Of a stretch of 64,000 bases of DNA, positions 1-9,124 are shown piece by piece. This DNA is from Flavobacterium enshiense DK69 (GTDB lineage: Bacteria; Bacteroidota; Bacteroidia; Flavobacteriales; Flavobacteriaceae). The notes under the pieces are model-generated. The model was not told the DNA's origin, made no database searches, and was given only the letters and a program-made list of their open reading frames with translations. A program made the position numbers and the translations under genes. The first letter of the stretch is position 1; every line of letters starts with the position of its first letter. Location: assembly GCF_000498495.1 (NCBI RefSeq), contig NZ_AVCS01000028.1, positions 124,001-188,000 of the forward strand, written 5' to 3'.

Positions 1-798
1 AAGACACCAATCCAACCTATCCAAATCGTAAAAGAATTTGGTGGTGACAAATTTTTCGGAATCGGAACAAAAGATTTTTTCAGAAAACAAAAATCTGATT
101 TGGTTCAAGTGAAACGAATCAAACACATCAGTGAAGACGGTGAAAAAGACATTCAGGTAATCGTTGATGGAGACGATCATGATTTTGAATGGACGAATGA
201 TTTTGATTTTGATCATCCTTCTCCACCTTCCCCGCCAGATGCTCCGGATTTTGAAGGCGTTCCTTCTCCACCCGATGCACCTAAAGCGCCAAGAGCACCT
301 AAAATCATGAAAAAAACTGTTGTTGTAAAACAAAACGGTAATAAAAAAGAAGTTTGGGTTGATGGTGAAAAAGTAACAGAAGAATTCGCTTATGCGATGG
401 ATCCAAACGACATAGAATCGGTTAATGTTTACAGCACAAAAGGTCCTAAAGGTCCTAAAGGTGAAAAAGGAGATAAAGTTATGTTTACCGATCAGGAAGT
501 GGAAGTAATCCACGACGGAGACAAAAAAATCGTTATCGTAACCAAAGGAAAAGACGGAAAAACAAAAAGAACTGTTGAAACCATCGACATCAAAAAAATA
601 ACCGACGAAACCAAGGCTGAAATTGAAAGAATACGTCCTGAAATTGAAAAGGCAAAAAAAGAAGCTATGGAAGCTAGAAAAGAGGCCATGAAACATCGTG
701 AAGAAGTTTTAAAAGCCAGAGAAAAAGCTTTAGAAGAAAGAGAAAAAGCTTTGGAAGAAGCAGAAAAAGCAAAAGAAGCGGCTAAAGCCCGAAAATAA
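1..798 (+). CDS. C-terminal part of an unidentified protein with plug-like motif and charged coiled-coil tail (5' partial)
   Basis: The frame is open from the first base, so the N-terminus lies outside the window; 265 residues are visible. In order there is a Pro/Asp-rich low-complexity stretch (about residues 72-100), a short segment with DPNDIESVNV (134-143), a small collagen-like run GPKGPKGEKGDK (148-159), and a Lys/Glu/Ala-rich tail from about residue 200 with heptad-like AREKALEEREKALEE repeats, predicted to be a long helix or coiled coil. The DP-x-DIexInV motif is common in TonB-plug-like domains and in C-terminal extensions of flavobacterial M56 (BlaR1-like) metallopeptidases; membership of that family is only a guess because the catalytic part is not visible. 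Confidence 0.75.
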   Translation, partial: KTPIQPIQIVKEFGGDKFFGIGTKDFFRKQKSDLVQVKRIKHISEDGEKDIQVIVDGDDHDFEWTNDFDFDHPSPPSPPDAPDFEGVPSPPDAPKAPRAPKIMKKTVVVKQNGNKKEVWVDGEKVTEEFAYAMDPNDIESVNVYSTKGPKGPKGEKGDKVMFTDQEVEVIHDGDKKIVIVTKGKDGKTKRTVETIDIKKITDETKAEIERIRPEIEKAKKEAMEARKEAMKHREEVLKAREKALEEREKALEEAEKAKEAAKARK

Positions 799-891
799 AC
801 ATTAATACCGCAAATCATCAATCATCATCACCCGAGGCATTTGATATTAAGAAAATTAATTAATTGGAGCGCAGCGGAGAAAATCAAATTT

Positions 892-925
892 AAAAAGACC
901 GGCATGTATATGGCGGTTTTTTTTT
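892..925. terminator. bidirectional terminator
   Basis: The arms ACCG-g-CAT and ATG-g-CGGT form a hairpin with A-rich sequence on one side and a T-run on the other. It lies between convergent genes ending at 798 and 954 and could serve both. Confidence 0.55.
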
Positions 926-953
926 ATTTAAACTTCAGCGGAAGACATTACTT

Positions 954-2723
954 TTACACAGCTGCGTCCTTATGATGTGCTCTTTCCCCGATTTGCTGTC
1001 TCCACATGGCATAGTACAAGCCTTTTTCCTCCAATAAATCGAGGTGTTTGCCCTGCTCAATGATTTTGCCTTGCTCCAAAACAAATATCTTATCGGCATG
1101 CATGATGGTAGACAAACGATGGGCAATCAGTACCGTAATCTGGTCTTGTTTTGAAGAGATGCTGCGGATAGTTTTTGTTATCTCTTCCTCGGTAATCGAA
1201 TCCAAAGCCGAAGTAGCTTCGTCGAATAACAACAACCTCGGATTTCGTAACAACGCACGGGCTATGGACAAACGTTGCTTTTCACCACCTGATACTTTTA
1301 TACCGCCTTCGCCGATGGTAGTATTGATACCGTTCTCTGCACGCTCGAGTAAATTTTGACAGGCTGCTTTTTGCAACACATCATTTAGTTCCTCTTCTGT
1401 AGCCGTAGGTTTTACAAACAATAAGTTATCCTTAATCGTCCCCGAAAACAGCTGTGCGTCCTGAGTCACAAAACCTAACTGCTGTCTTAATTCGGTAAGG
1501 TCAATGGCTGAGGCGTTAATCCCATTGTAATAAATAGTGCCCTGCTCAGGTGTGTACAATCCCACCAGCATCTTAACCAAAGTGGTTTTGCCGCTTCCTG
1601 ATGGCCCAACAAAGGCGATGGTCTCCCCTGCCTTGGCTTCAAATGAAATATCTTTAACCGCATAAGTGGAAGCGGTTTGGTGTTTAAATGAAATATTCGA
1701 GAATTTCAATTGGGTAATAGCGCCGATTGTTTTCGGATGTACAGGTGTCTCTTCGCTTTTGGCATTCATCAAACCACTGAAATTATCCATAGAGGCCTTG
1801 GTCTCGTTATAGACCGCAATCACATTTCCTAATTCCTGCAGCGGGTTGAACAAAAAGAAAGAGAAAAACATCAATGTAATCAAATCGCCTGGCTTGATGA
1901 CACCCTGGAAAATAAACATATACAATGCAAAGACCAAAGTGGTTCTCATAAAATGTACGGTGGTGCCCTGTATAAAACTCAGAGAACGGATGAAACGCAC
2001 TTTCTTTAATTCAAGGCCTAAAATTTTGACAGTTGTGGCATTGAGTCGGTTAACTTCCTGGTCGGTAAGCCCTAAACTTTTTACGAGTTCAATATTGCGC
2101 AATGATTCGGTTGTAGCACCAGCAAGGGCGGTTGTTTCACCCAATATCTGGCGTGAAACGGTTTTTATTTTTTTCCCCAGAAAAGAACTGATAAAAGCGA
2201 TCACAGGTACGGTTGCTAAGAAGATAGGCCCTAACAACCAATGGATATTAACAGCGTAGAGTACAATAAAAATTATCCCGATAATCGTTTGAAACACCAT
2301 GGAGATTGACAGGGTAATAAACTTCTCGCAATCGGTTTTTACCTTTTGGAGTTTGCCGAGGGTTTCCCCGCTACGTTGGTCTTCAAAATCCTGATATGGC
2401 AACTGCAACGCTTTTTGAATCCCGTCAGTATACATATGCGCACCAGTACGCTGGATGATAATATTGGTATAATAATCCTGGAAATTCTTAGCGATTCGAG
2501 ACATCATTGCAGCACCTAGCGATAAGGTCAGCCAACCCAAAACTGCTTTAATAAATGCCGGCTGATTGTTGTTAAAAGTAGCTACTCCCACTCCACATTG
2601 GTTTAATAATTTACCAATAATGATAGAGTCATATAAAGAAAAACATTGATTAATTGCAGCTAAGAACAGGGCGAAAAACAAAAGCAGTTTATGTTGCTTA
2701 ATATAGGTATATAGTATTTTCAT
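954..2723 (-). CDS. ABC exporter, fused permease and ATPase
   Basis: A 589-residue half-transporter of the MsbA/multidrug/peptide exporter type, expected to act as a homodimer in the inner membrane; the substrate cannot be told. The N-terminal half has about six hydrophobic segments (around residues 14-32, 57-77, 138-160, 163-182, 245-272, 281-297). The nucleotide-binding domain has Walker A GPSGSGKTT (373-381), signature VSGGE (477-481), Walker B LLLFDEATSALD (497-508) and an H-loop AHRLSTI. No fusion protein or outer-membrane partner is adjacent, and it looks monocistronic. Confidence 0.9.
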   Translation of the reverse strand: MKILYTYIKQHKLLLFFALFLAAINQCFSLYDSIIIGKLLNQCGVGVATFNNNQPAFIKAVLGWLTLSLGAAMMSRIAKNFQDYYTNIIIQRTGAHMYTDGIQKALQLPYQDFEDQRSGETLGKLQKVKTDCEKFITLSISMVFQTIIGIIFIVLYAVNIHWLLGPIFLATVPVIAFISSFLGKKIKTVSRQILGETTALAGATTESLRNIELVKSLGLTDQEVNRLNATTVKILGLELKKVRFIRSLSFIQGTTVHFMRTTLVFALYMFIFQGVIKPGDLITLMFFSFFLFNPLQELGNVIAVYNETKASMDNFSGLMNAKSEETPVHPKTIGAITQLKFSNISFKHQTASTYAVKDISFEAKAGETIAFVGPSGSGKTTLVKMLVGLYTPEQGTIYYNGINASAIDLTELRQQLGFVTQDAQLFSGTIKDNLLFVKPTATEEELNDVLQKAACQNLLERAENGINTTIGEGGIKVSGGEKQRLSIARALLRNPRLLLFDEATSALDSITEEEITKTIRSISSKQDQITVLIAHRLSTIMHADKIFVLEQGKIIEQGKHLDLLEEKGLYYAMWRQQIGERAHHKDAAV

Positions 2724-2996
2724 TGAAATTATAGTAATAGAAAGAATACAAAATTACAACTATATCATTTCATTATGGATTATCATTATTCTTTTTATCT
2801 ATTGTGGATTGTTTTTTTGCGACTGAGCAGCCGATCGCTTTCATAACGGTCTTTTTTATTTAGATACCGATGTCATACACCACAATTTCCAGAAACATTT
2901 TTCTATTTTAAACTGATTTATCGCTGTGACCTTTTGAAGGATATCTTTCATAAAATCAAAGCTGAATATTATAATGAAAATTATTAAAATCTTACG

Positions 2997-4121
2997 TTAA
3001 TTGGTTTTTCTGTAATTGTATATGGCCAGACCATTTAATGCAACCGCAAAACCCATAAGGTATAACAGTTCTATTCCGACTTCCTTCAATCCGCTTCCTT
3101 TTAAAACAATCAGCCGTACTACCTTTATAAAATGGGTAACCGGTGTGAAGTTGGAAAACTTTCTGGCCCAATCCGGCATACTGTCAGTACTAGTGAAAAA
3201 TCCGCTCATCAGCATAAAAATCATCATAAAGAAATATGCGATGAACATTGACTGCAGCTGCGAATTGGCGAGAGTTGAAATAAATAATCCTAAACCTAAC
3301 AATGCGATCAGGTAAACGGCCGCAAACAGATACAATACAAATAAAGAACCTTTTGGAAAAATGCCATAAAGCAAATACATTACGATTAAGCCCATAGTAA
3401 AGACAATCATTCCCACAATCCAGAACGGTATAAGCTTACCCAGTATAAACTCCCATTTTTTGATGGGGGTCACGTTAATTTGCTCTATCGTGCCAATTTC
3501 TTTTTCCCGAACAATATTGAGTGCCGTTATAAAACCGCCAATCAGAGTCAACAGTAACACCAAAATACCAGGCACCATGTAGTATTTGTATTCTGCCCTT
3601 GGATTGTACCAGTTGGAACTAGCCACACCAATCTTTACCGCAGATCCTGTAATCACAGATTTGGGAGATTTGATGTTTACATCTAAGTTACTGTTGAAAT
3701 CCATAATAACTGATGTCAAATAAGCACCTCCCAACGATGATTTAGTGCCGTTAATAGCATCAACTGAAATATTCACATCTTGTTTACCTTCCCTAACCAA
3801 ATTTCGTTCAAAGTCCGGCGGAATTTCCAAAAGCAAATCGGCTTCGCTTTTTTCAATAAATTTTAATCCTTCTCTGTAGGAAAGCGGACTGCTTATTATA
3901 CGGAAATAACCTGAAGAAGCAATTTTGTTGATGAGTTTTTGAGAATAGGAGCTATGGTCATGATCTATATAAGCCACATTGATGTTTTTTACCTCAAAAT
4001 TGGCTGCAAGCGGCAAAATTATCAGCTCAATAGTCGGTACAGCAAACATCATTGCCAGTATGATTTTATCCCTGAATATCTGGCGGAATTCTTTTTGTAA
4101 TATGAAACTAAGCACTTTCAC
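2997..4121 (-). CDS. ABC-2 type permease (YbhR-like)
   Basis: A 374-residue inner-membrane permease of the ABC-2 family. It has an N-terminal transmembrane segment (about 20-45), a large extracytoplasmic loop (about 46-175), then five hydrophobic segments, with the family-typical NIVREKEIGTIEQINVTP before the second membrane block. It overlaps the upstream permease by 4 bp and is the last gene of the tetR-tolC-hlyD-ABC operon. The two permeases probably form the heterodimeric channel energised by the ATPases at 5260 and 5993. Order and paralogy match E. coli ybhS-ybhR. Confidence 0.9.
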   Translation of the reverse strand: MKVLSFILQKEFRQIFRDKIILAMMFAVPTIELIILPLAANFEVKNINVAYIDHDHSSYSQKLINKIASSGYFRIISSPLSYREGLKFIEKSEADLLLEIPPDFERNLVREGKQDVNISVDAINGTKSSLGGAYLTSVIMDFNSNLDVNIKSPKSVITGSAVKIGVASSNWYNPRAEYKYYMVPGILVLLLTLIGGFITALNIVREKEIGTIEQINVTPIKKWEFILGKLIPFWIVGMIVFTMGLIVMYLLYGIFPKGSLFVLYLFAAVYLIALLGLGLFISTLANSQLQSMFIAYFFMMIFMLMSGFFTSTDSMPDWARKFSNFTPVTHFIKVVRLIVLKGSGLKEVGIELLYLMGFAVALNGLAIYNYRKTN

Positions 4122-5224
4122 GATAATCTTGCTTTAAATTTTTTCAATGCAATTGTCAGCAGCACAGATGACATTCCTGCCAGTATCAATGTTTCCTGCC
4201 ATACATAGCTGAAACCTAATCCTTTCAGCATTACAGCTTTTACAATGGCATAATAATACCTTGACGGAACGATGTGAGAAATAACCCTGAATATCCACGG
4301 CATATTTTCCAAAGGAAACATAAAACCCGTAAGCAGCATTGTCGGCAGCATCATTCCCATCATCGAAGTAAGCATTGCGGTTTGCTGGGAGTCAGTAGTA
4401 TTTGAAATCAGCAAACCTAACGAAAGACAAGTAATAATGAACAAGATGCTTTCGGCAAAAAGCAATAGCAGGCTGCCTCTTATTTCTACTTTCAACAGAA
4501 AAACGGAAAGCAAAAGGATGATTGTAAAATTGACAAGCGACAGGACCAGATAAGGAATTGCTTTTGCAATCAAAACCATTATGGGTTTGAAAGGCGATAC
4601 CAGCAATATTTCCATCGTACCCAACTCTTTTTCACGAACGATAGAAACAGATGTAAGCGCCGTACTCACAATCATAAAAATAAGAGCGATTACTCCGGGA
4701 ATAAAATTAAGTGATCCATTTTGCTCTTCATTGTAAAGCTGTCTTAACTGTGGTACAATCTGGTAATTAAGTTTTGTGTTTGGATTGAGTTCCTGCTGAT
4801 AATTATTGATGATAGCCGTCAGGTAATTGGTTAAAATAGTTGCAGTATTTGGATCTGATGCATCGGCAATAACCTGAATTTGTGCCCCGCCTGTCCGGAA
4901 AATATCGTTCCCGAAGTTGGAAGGAAAAATTACGGCACATTTTATACTACCCTCTTTAAAACGATTTTCAATATCATCATAACCAATTATTGGAGTTTTT
5001 ACCTGAAAATAAGAGCTGGTTTTTATTCTGTTGATAATCTCATGAGAACGTACATCGTGGGCATTATCCTGAATAGCAACGCCGATATTTTTTACCTCAC
5101 TGCTCAATGCAAATCCGAAAAGCACTATTTGTACTATCGGAAGTCCGAAGAGAATCAGCAGGGTTCTTTTATCCCTGAAAACGTGGTAAAACTCTTTGCG
5201 TATAAATGCTAATAATTGTTTCAT
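4118..5224 (-). CDS. ABC-2 type permease (YbhS-like)
   Basis: A 368-residue ABC-2 permease, paralogous to its downstream neighbour, with the same plan: transmembrane segment near 21-42, a long periplasmic loop, SIVREKELGTMEILLVSPF before the membrane core, and five further hydrophobic segments. The two genes overlap by 4 bp, implying translational coupling. It lies 35 bp downstream of an ATPase gene. I infer it is half of the transmembrane part of a drug or envelope-stress efflux pump; the substrate is unknown. Confidence 0.9.
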   Translation of the reverse strand: MKQLLAFIRKEFYHVFRDKRTLLILFGLPIVQIVLFGFALSSEVKNIGVAIQDNAHDVRSHEIINRIKTSSYFQVKTPIIGYDDIENRFKEGSIKCAVIFPSNFGNDIFRTGGAQIQVIADASDPNTATILTNYLTAIINNYQQELNPNTKLNYQIVPQLRQLYNEEQNGSLNFIPGVIALIFMIVSTALTSVSIVREKELGTMEILLVSPFKPIMVLIAKAIPYLVLSLVNFTIILLLSVFLLKVEIRGSLLLLFAESILFIITCLSLGLLISNTTDSQQTAMLTSMMGMMLPTMLLTGFMFPLENMPWIFRVISHIVPSRYYYAIVKAVMLKGLGFSYVWQETLILAGMSSVLLTIALKKFKARLS

Positions 5225-5259
5225 TTTTCAATTATCGATTGTCCATTGTCAGTTCTCCA

Positions 5260-6003
5260 TTAATCTGATGATCTTTTAGCGCCACGGGCGAGTTGTAAAA
5301 AAACATCATCCATAGAATGTACATTGAACTGTTTTTTCAAATTAGCAGGGCTGTCCATCGCTTCCAAACGCCCGTCCACCATTATGCTGATGCGGTTGCA
5401 ATACTCGGCTTCATCCATATAATGGGTAGTTACAAATACCGTAATGCCGTTTTCAGCTGCTTTATAAATCATTTCCCAAAACTGACGTCTTGTAATAGGG
5501 TCAACACCCCCGGTAGGCTCGTCCAAGAATACAATTTGGGGTCGATGAAAAACAGCTACTGAAAACGCCAACTTCTGTTTCCAACCGAGAGGCAGTGAAC
5601 CTACCAGTTTTTTTGCTTCACTTCCCAATCCTAATGTTTCAACAAGTTCCTCACTACGCTGCCTGATATCAGGACGGGAAACACCATACACGCCTCCATA
5701 AAACTCAATATTTTCGAGGATAGTAAGGTTGTCATATAAGGAAAACTTCTGACTCATATAGCCGATGTTTTGTTTGATTAGTTCCGGCTGTTTGTATACA
5801 TTAAAACCGGCTACTGTTGCTTCACCGGATGTAGGATGAGACAAACCACAAAGAATACGCATTGCAGTTGTTTTACCTGCGCCATTAGCGCCAAGAAAGC
5901 CGAATATCTCACCTCTGTTAACATCAAAGCTGATACTGTCCACGGCTTTAAAATCGCCAAAGCGTTTGGTAAGATCTTTACAGATGATTGCTTTATTTTC
6001 CAT
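5260..6003 (-). CDS. ABC transporter ATPase (counterpart of the C-terminal half of YbhF)
   Basis: A 247-residue nucleotide-binding subunit with Walker A GANGAGKTT, Walker B IVFLDEPTGGVDP and switch histidine VTTHYMDEAEYC. The signature is not the usual LSGGQ but LPLGWKQ, as I recall for the second nucleotide-binding domain of E. coli YbhF. It overlaps the upstream ATPase gene by 11 bp. I infer the two proteins pair as a heterodimer on the two permeases, one composite site having a degenerate signature. Confidence 0.9.
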   Translation of the reverse strand: MENKAIICKDLTKRFGDFKAVDSISFDVNRGEIFGFLGANGAGKTTAMRILCGLSHPTSGEATVAGFNVYKQPELIKQNIGYMSQKFSLYDNLTILENIEFYGGVYGVSRPDIRQRSEELVETLGLGSEAKKLVGSLPLGWKQKLAFSVAVFHRPQIVFLDEPTGGVDPITRRQFWEMIYKAAENGITVFVTTHYMDEAEYCNRISIMVDGRLEAMDSPANLKKQFNVHSMDDVFLQLARGAKRSSD

Positions 6004-6949
6004 CGGTTGTTTCTTTTAATTCCGTACTACTTCCCTGCTCTCTCATTAAACGGATGAAACTGTCTTCAATGGCGGGGATTACTTTTTTAACTTCTAATCC
6101 CTCAGGGCTATATTTAACAGCTATTTTTCCTATCTTTTGTTCGCTGTCATCATTCGAAGTAAGTGTAACGTGTAGAAATTCACCAAAAACATAACAGCTT
6201 TCAATCTCAGAATCCGATCGCAAATCCTGTAACAACTTATAGATATTATTAGCTTTAGCAGCAAACAGGGGTTTGGGAAAGTTTTGAATAATCAGATCGG
6301 GTTTGTCAATAGACATTATTTTTCCACCCTGCAACAACGCTATGCGGTCGCACAATTTAGCTTCGTCCATGTAAGGTGTAGAAACGACAATCGTAATATT
6401 TTGTTCTTTCAGTTTATACAGCATTTTCCAGAATTCTTTACGGGAAACCACATCAACGCCTGTTGTAGGTTCATCCAGGAACAGAACGGTCGGACGATGG
6501 ATAAGGGCGCAACACAAGGCAAGTTTCTGCTTCATACCTCCTGAAAGTTTGCCGGCCCTTCTGGTTTTGAAAGGTTCAATCTGAACATAAATATCTTTGA
6601 TCAAATCGTAGTTTTCTTCGATGGTAGTATTGAATACCGTAGCGAAAAAGTTTAGGTTTTCTTCCACTGACAAATCCTGATAAAGTGAAAACCTGCCGGG
6701 CATGTACCCAACATGCTGACGTATTTTTTTATAGTCCTTTACGATATCAAAACCGGTGACAGTAGCTGATCCGCTGTCTGGAAGCAGCAATGTGGTGAGC
6801 ATACGGAAAATACTTGTTTTTCCCGCACCATCAGGACCAATCAAACCGAACAATTCTCCTTTTTCAACAGAAAAGGAAACATCATTCACGGCTTTTATTT
6901 CTCCTTTGTTGTAGGTTTTGATAATATTGTTTAACTGAACATCAATCAT
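5993..6949 (-). CDS. ABC transporter ATPase (counterpart of the N-terminal half of YbhF)
   Basis: A 318-residue ATPase with Walker A GPDGAGKTS, canonical signature LSGGMKQ, Walker B VLFLDEPTTGVD and STPYMDEAKLCDRI where the switch histidine would be: the usual STHYMDEA histidine is replaced by Pro. After the ATPase core (to about 215) is a roughly 100-residue C-terminal extension seen in DrrA/CcmA-type exporters. It starts 3 bp after the membrane fusion protein gene. It likely pairs with the ATPase at 5260, each contributing one intact and one altered motif. Confidence 0.9.
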   Translation of the reverse strand: MIDVQLNNIIKTYNKGEIKAVNDVSFSVEKGELFGLIGPDGAGKTSIFRMLTTLLLPDSGSATVTGFDIVKDYKKIRQHVGYMPGRFSLYQDLSVEENLNFFATVFNTTIEENYDLIKDIYVQIEPFKTRRAGKLSGGMKQKLALCCALIHRPTVLFLDEPTTGVDVVSRKEFWKMLYKLKEQNITIVVSTPYMDEAKLCDRIALLQGGKIMSIDKPDLIIQNFPKPLFAAKANNIYKLLQDLRSDSEIESCYVFGEFLHVTLTSNDDSEQKIGKIAVKYSPEGLEVKKVIPAIEDSFIRLMREQGSSTELKETTDGK

Positions 6950-6951
6950 TT

Positions 6952-7854
6952 CTACTGAAGTTTTATTTCTCCGTACATCCCTATTTTGTAAGTGCCATCA
7001 TTGGCAACCTTTACTTTTATGGCATAGACCATATTGGCTCTTTCGTCTTTTGTCTGAATGGTTTTTGGGGTAAACTCAGCCTTGTCATTTATCCAGCTGA
7101 TAGTTCCTGAAGCTTCATTGAAACCTCCTTTGCCATCATCTGTAAACACTTTTACTTTCTGGTTGAGCTTAACTTTTGGTAATTGGTTTCCAGTGATATA
7201 CACCCGCAGCAAAACTGTAGAAAGATCCGCTATTTTGTACAACGGCTTTCCGATGCTGGCCATTTCGAAAACATTGGCGTATTTGGTCAAAACAGTACCA
7301 TTCACAGGGTTGGTAATGTTACATTTGCGCAATTGGTCTTTGATCTGCTCCAACTGTATACCTACTCCGCCACCTTGTTCATTCAGCGAAGAAGTTGTGG
7401 TGGATAACGAGCTTTTCATGGCATCAATTTTCGACTGGATCACTCTGATTTTAGTATTGGCATCGTCCAGTTGTTTTTGGGATGCCACATCTCCTTTTAC
7501 CAGTATCTCAATTTTTTTCTTGTCACTTAGCGCACTTTCCTTTTCCCTTTCCAGAGATTGTAATTGAACTGTGATATCCGGACGTCCTGATAAAATTGAC
7601 TTTTGATTTTTCATCAGTTGGAGTTTTGATAAATGCAGCTGCGTACTGTCGATGTAACCAATCTGCTGACCTTCTTTGAGAATATCTCCTTCGTTAATGT
7701 TCAGCTCCAGTATTTTCCCGTTAGCTTCGGCAGAGACAATCGTTTCTGTTGCTTCAAAAGTTCCGGAAGCATCAAATTCTTTATCTTTATCATTGCATGA
7801 AAACAGCATGATACTAAACAGTAATGAGCTTAAGAAGAAGTATTTGCGTTTCAT
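6952..7854 (-). CDS. HlyD-family membrane fusion lipoprotein (YbhG-like)
   Basis: Periplasmic adaptor linking the inner-membrane pump to the TolC-like channel. I start at the ATG at 7852-7854, giving 300 residues beginning MKRKYFFLSSLLFSIMLFSC, a lipoprotein signal with Cys at the lipobox; an upstream in-frame start would overlap the end of the tolC-like gene by 29 bp and bury the signal. Then follow a biotinyl-lipoyl-like segment (ANGKILELNINEGDIL), a coiled-coil hairpin (about 80-155) and a beta-barrel region. It sits 16 bp after the outer-membrane gene and 2 bp before the first ATPase gene. Confidence 0.9.
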   Translation of the reverse strand: MKRKYFFLSSLLFSIMLFSCNDKDKEFDASGTFEATETIVSAEANGKILELNINEGDILKEGQQIGYIDSTQLHLSKLQLMKNQKSILSGRPDITVQLQSLEREKESALSDKKKIEILVKGDVASQKQLDDANTKIRVIQSKIDAMKSSLSTTTSSLNEQGGGVGIQLEQIKDQLRKCNITNPVNGTVLTKYANVFEMASIGKPLYKIADLSTVLLRVYITGNQLPKVKLNQKVKVFTDDGKGGFNEASGTISWINDKAEFTPKTIQTKDERANMVYAIKVKVANDGTYKIGMYGEIKLQ

Positions 7855-7870
7855 GGTTTTTGATATTAAA

Positions 7871-9124
7871 TTAATTTCCGTTAATTGTTTTGTGATCATA
7901 CAAGCTCATTAGTAACTGGATATTATGCAAATCTCTGTTGCTCAGTGCTTCACTTTCTTTATTCACAGCATTTATTACATCGTTCATGGAGCACATGCCG
8001 GCATCATATTTTGTCAGATACCCTTTTTTTATGGCAGTTTTCAAACGGATAATTTCATCATCTTTAGTGATAATGGCTTTTTGCTTTTCAATGGCGCTTG
8101 AGGCCTGATTGAGCTCCAGTTTGTTGTTGAACAAAAAAGTTTCCTGCTGATTGGTGATTTTTTCCATGCGGATTTTATCTAGGTTTTTATTATTGGAACT
8201 TCTGAAAATCCCATCCGTATTCCAGGAAGCACTCAGTCCGACAACGGCTAGACTGTTAAAATCTGATGCTCCGAAAGCGATGCCGGGTTCCAGTAAAATA
8301 CCTGCGCCTAACAGTCCTATTTTAGGCATGTTGTTTACCTTGTTCATGGATGATTGTGCTTCGGCTAATTTTAACTGGTTTGCATACAGGTTTAATTCAG
8401 GACGGTTATTATTCATATTTTCAGCCGAATTTGATATAAGAGGTGTTTCCAGTTTCACATAGTCATTAAGTTTTTCACCAATCAGGAGCGAAAGCATTTC
8501 GACATAACCTTTGCGGGTATAATAGAATTCGATTTTCTTTTGTTCCACATTGAGTACCTCGGCTTTTACTTCATCCACATCAGTTTGGTAGGCCAGGCCA
8601 TTTTCTTTTGACAGCTTAACTTTTTTAAGATTTAGATTAAGGTTTTCGGTGAGGATTTCCAATTGTTTCAGTTGGGCATCTATCAGCAGAATACCAAAAT
8701 AAATTTGGTTTACCCGCTCTTGGATGCTGTACAGCGAAACATCAACGGATGCTTTTTCAACCTCGGCACTAGCTTTGGCAATATCTTTCTGGGAACGGGT
8801 AGCGCCGCCATCCCAAATGGTCTGATTAATTTGTCCGATGCCAATCAGCTGAAATTTACTTGGTTCATTCCCTAATTGTCCTGGTCCTGAAACAGTGGGC
8901 AAACCTCCTATGATATACCCTCCGATACCTGTAATGCTGATATGGGGCAAGTAGGCTTTATTGGCGTTTGACAGGGTGTATTCTGTGGATTTTGCAATCA
9001 ATTCATATTCTTTAATTAGCGGATAATTGGCTTTTGCTTTACTTTGGCAGGTGTCAATATTTATCTGGCCAACTGCTGGCAGGCTGAAAATGAAAAGAAG
9101 TGAAATGAGTATGAGCTGCTTCAT
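7871..9124 (-). CDS. TolC-family outer-membrane efflux protein
   Basis: A 417-residue outer-membrane channel subunit. It starts with a signal peptide (MKQLILISLLFIFSLPAVGQ, cleavage near residue 19-20) and has the two internally similar helical repeats of TolC/OEP proteins, with coiled-coil stretches around 40-230 and 245-410. It overlaps the tetR-type regulator by 4 bp and precedes the lipoprotein adaptor. I infer it completes the tripartite pump encoded by this operon. Confidence 0.9.
   Translation of the reverse strand: MKQLILISLLFIFSLPAVGQINIDTCQSKAKANYPLIKEYELIAKSTEYTLSNANKAYLPHISITGIGGYIIGGLPTVSGPGQLGNEPSKFQLIGIGQINQTIWDGGATRSQKDIAKASAEVEKASVDVSLYSIQERVNQIYFGILLIDAQLKQLEILTENLNLNLKKVKLSKENGLAYQTDVDEVKAEVLNVEQKKIEFYYTRKGYVEMLSLLIGEKLNDYVKLETPLISNSAENMNNNRPELNLYANQLKLAEAQSSMNKVNNMPKIGLLGAGILLEPGIAFGASDFNSLAVVGLSASWNTDGIFRSSNNKNLDKIRMEKITNQQETFLFNNKLELNQASSAIEKQKAIITKDDEIIRLKTAIKKGYLTKYDAGMCSMNDVINAVNKESEALSNRDLHNIQLLMSLYDHKTINGN

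Noticed and set aside
492..821. Ser/Phe-rich minus-strand frame of 109 codons opposite the first gene
   Set aside because: It is the antisense shadow of the Lys/Glu-rich coiled-coil tail; composition mirrors the sense codons and no family features are present.
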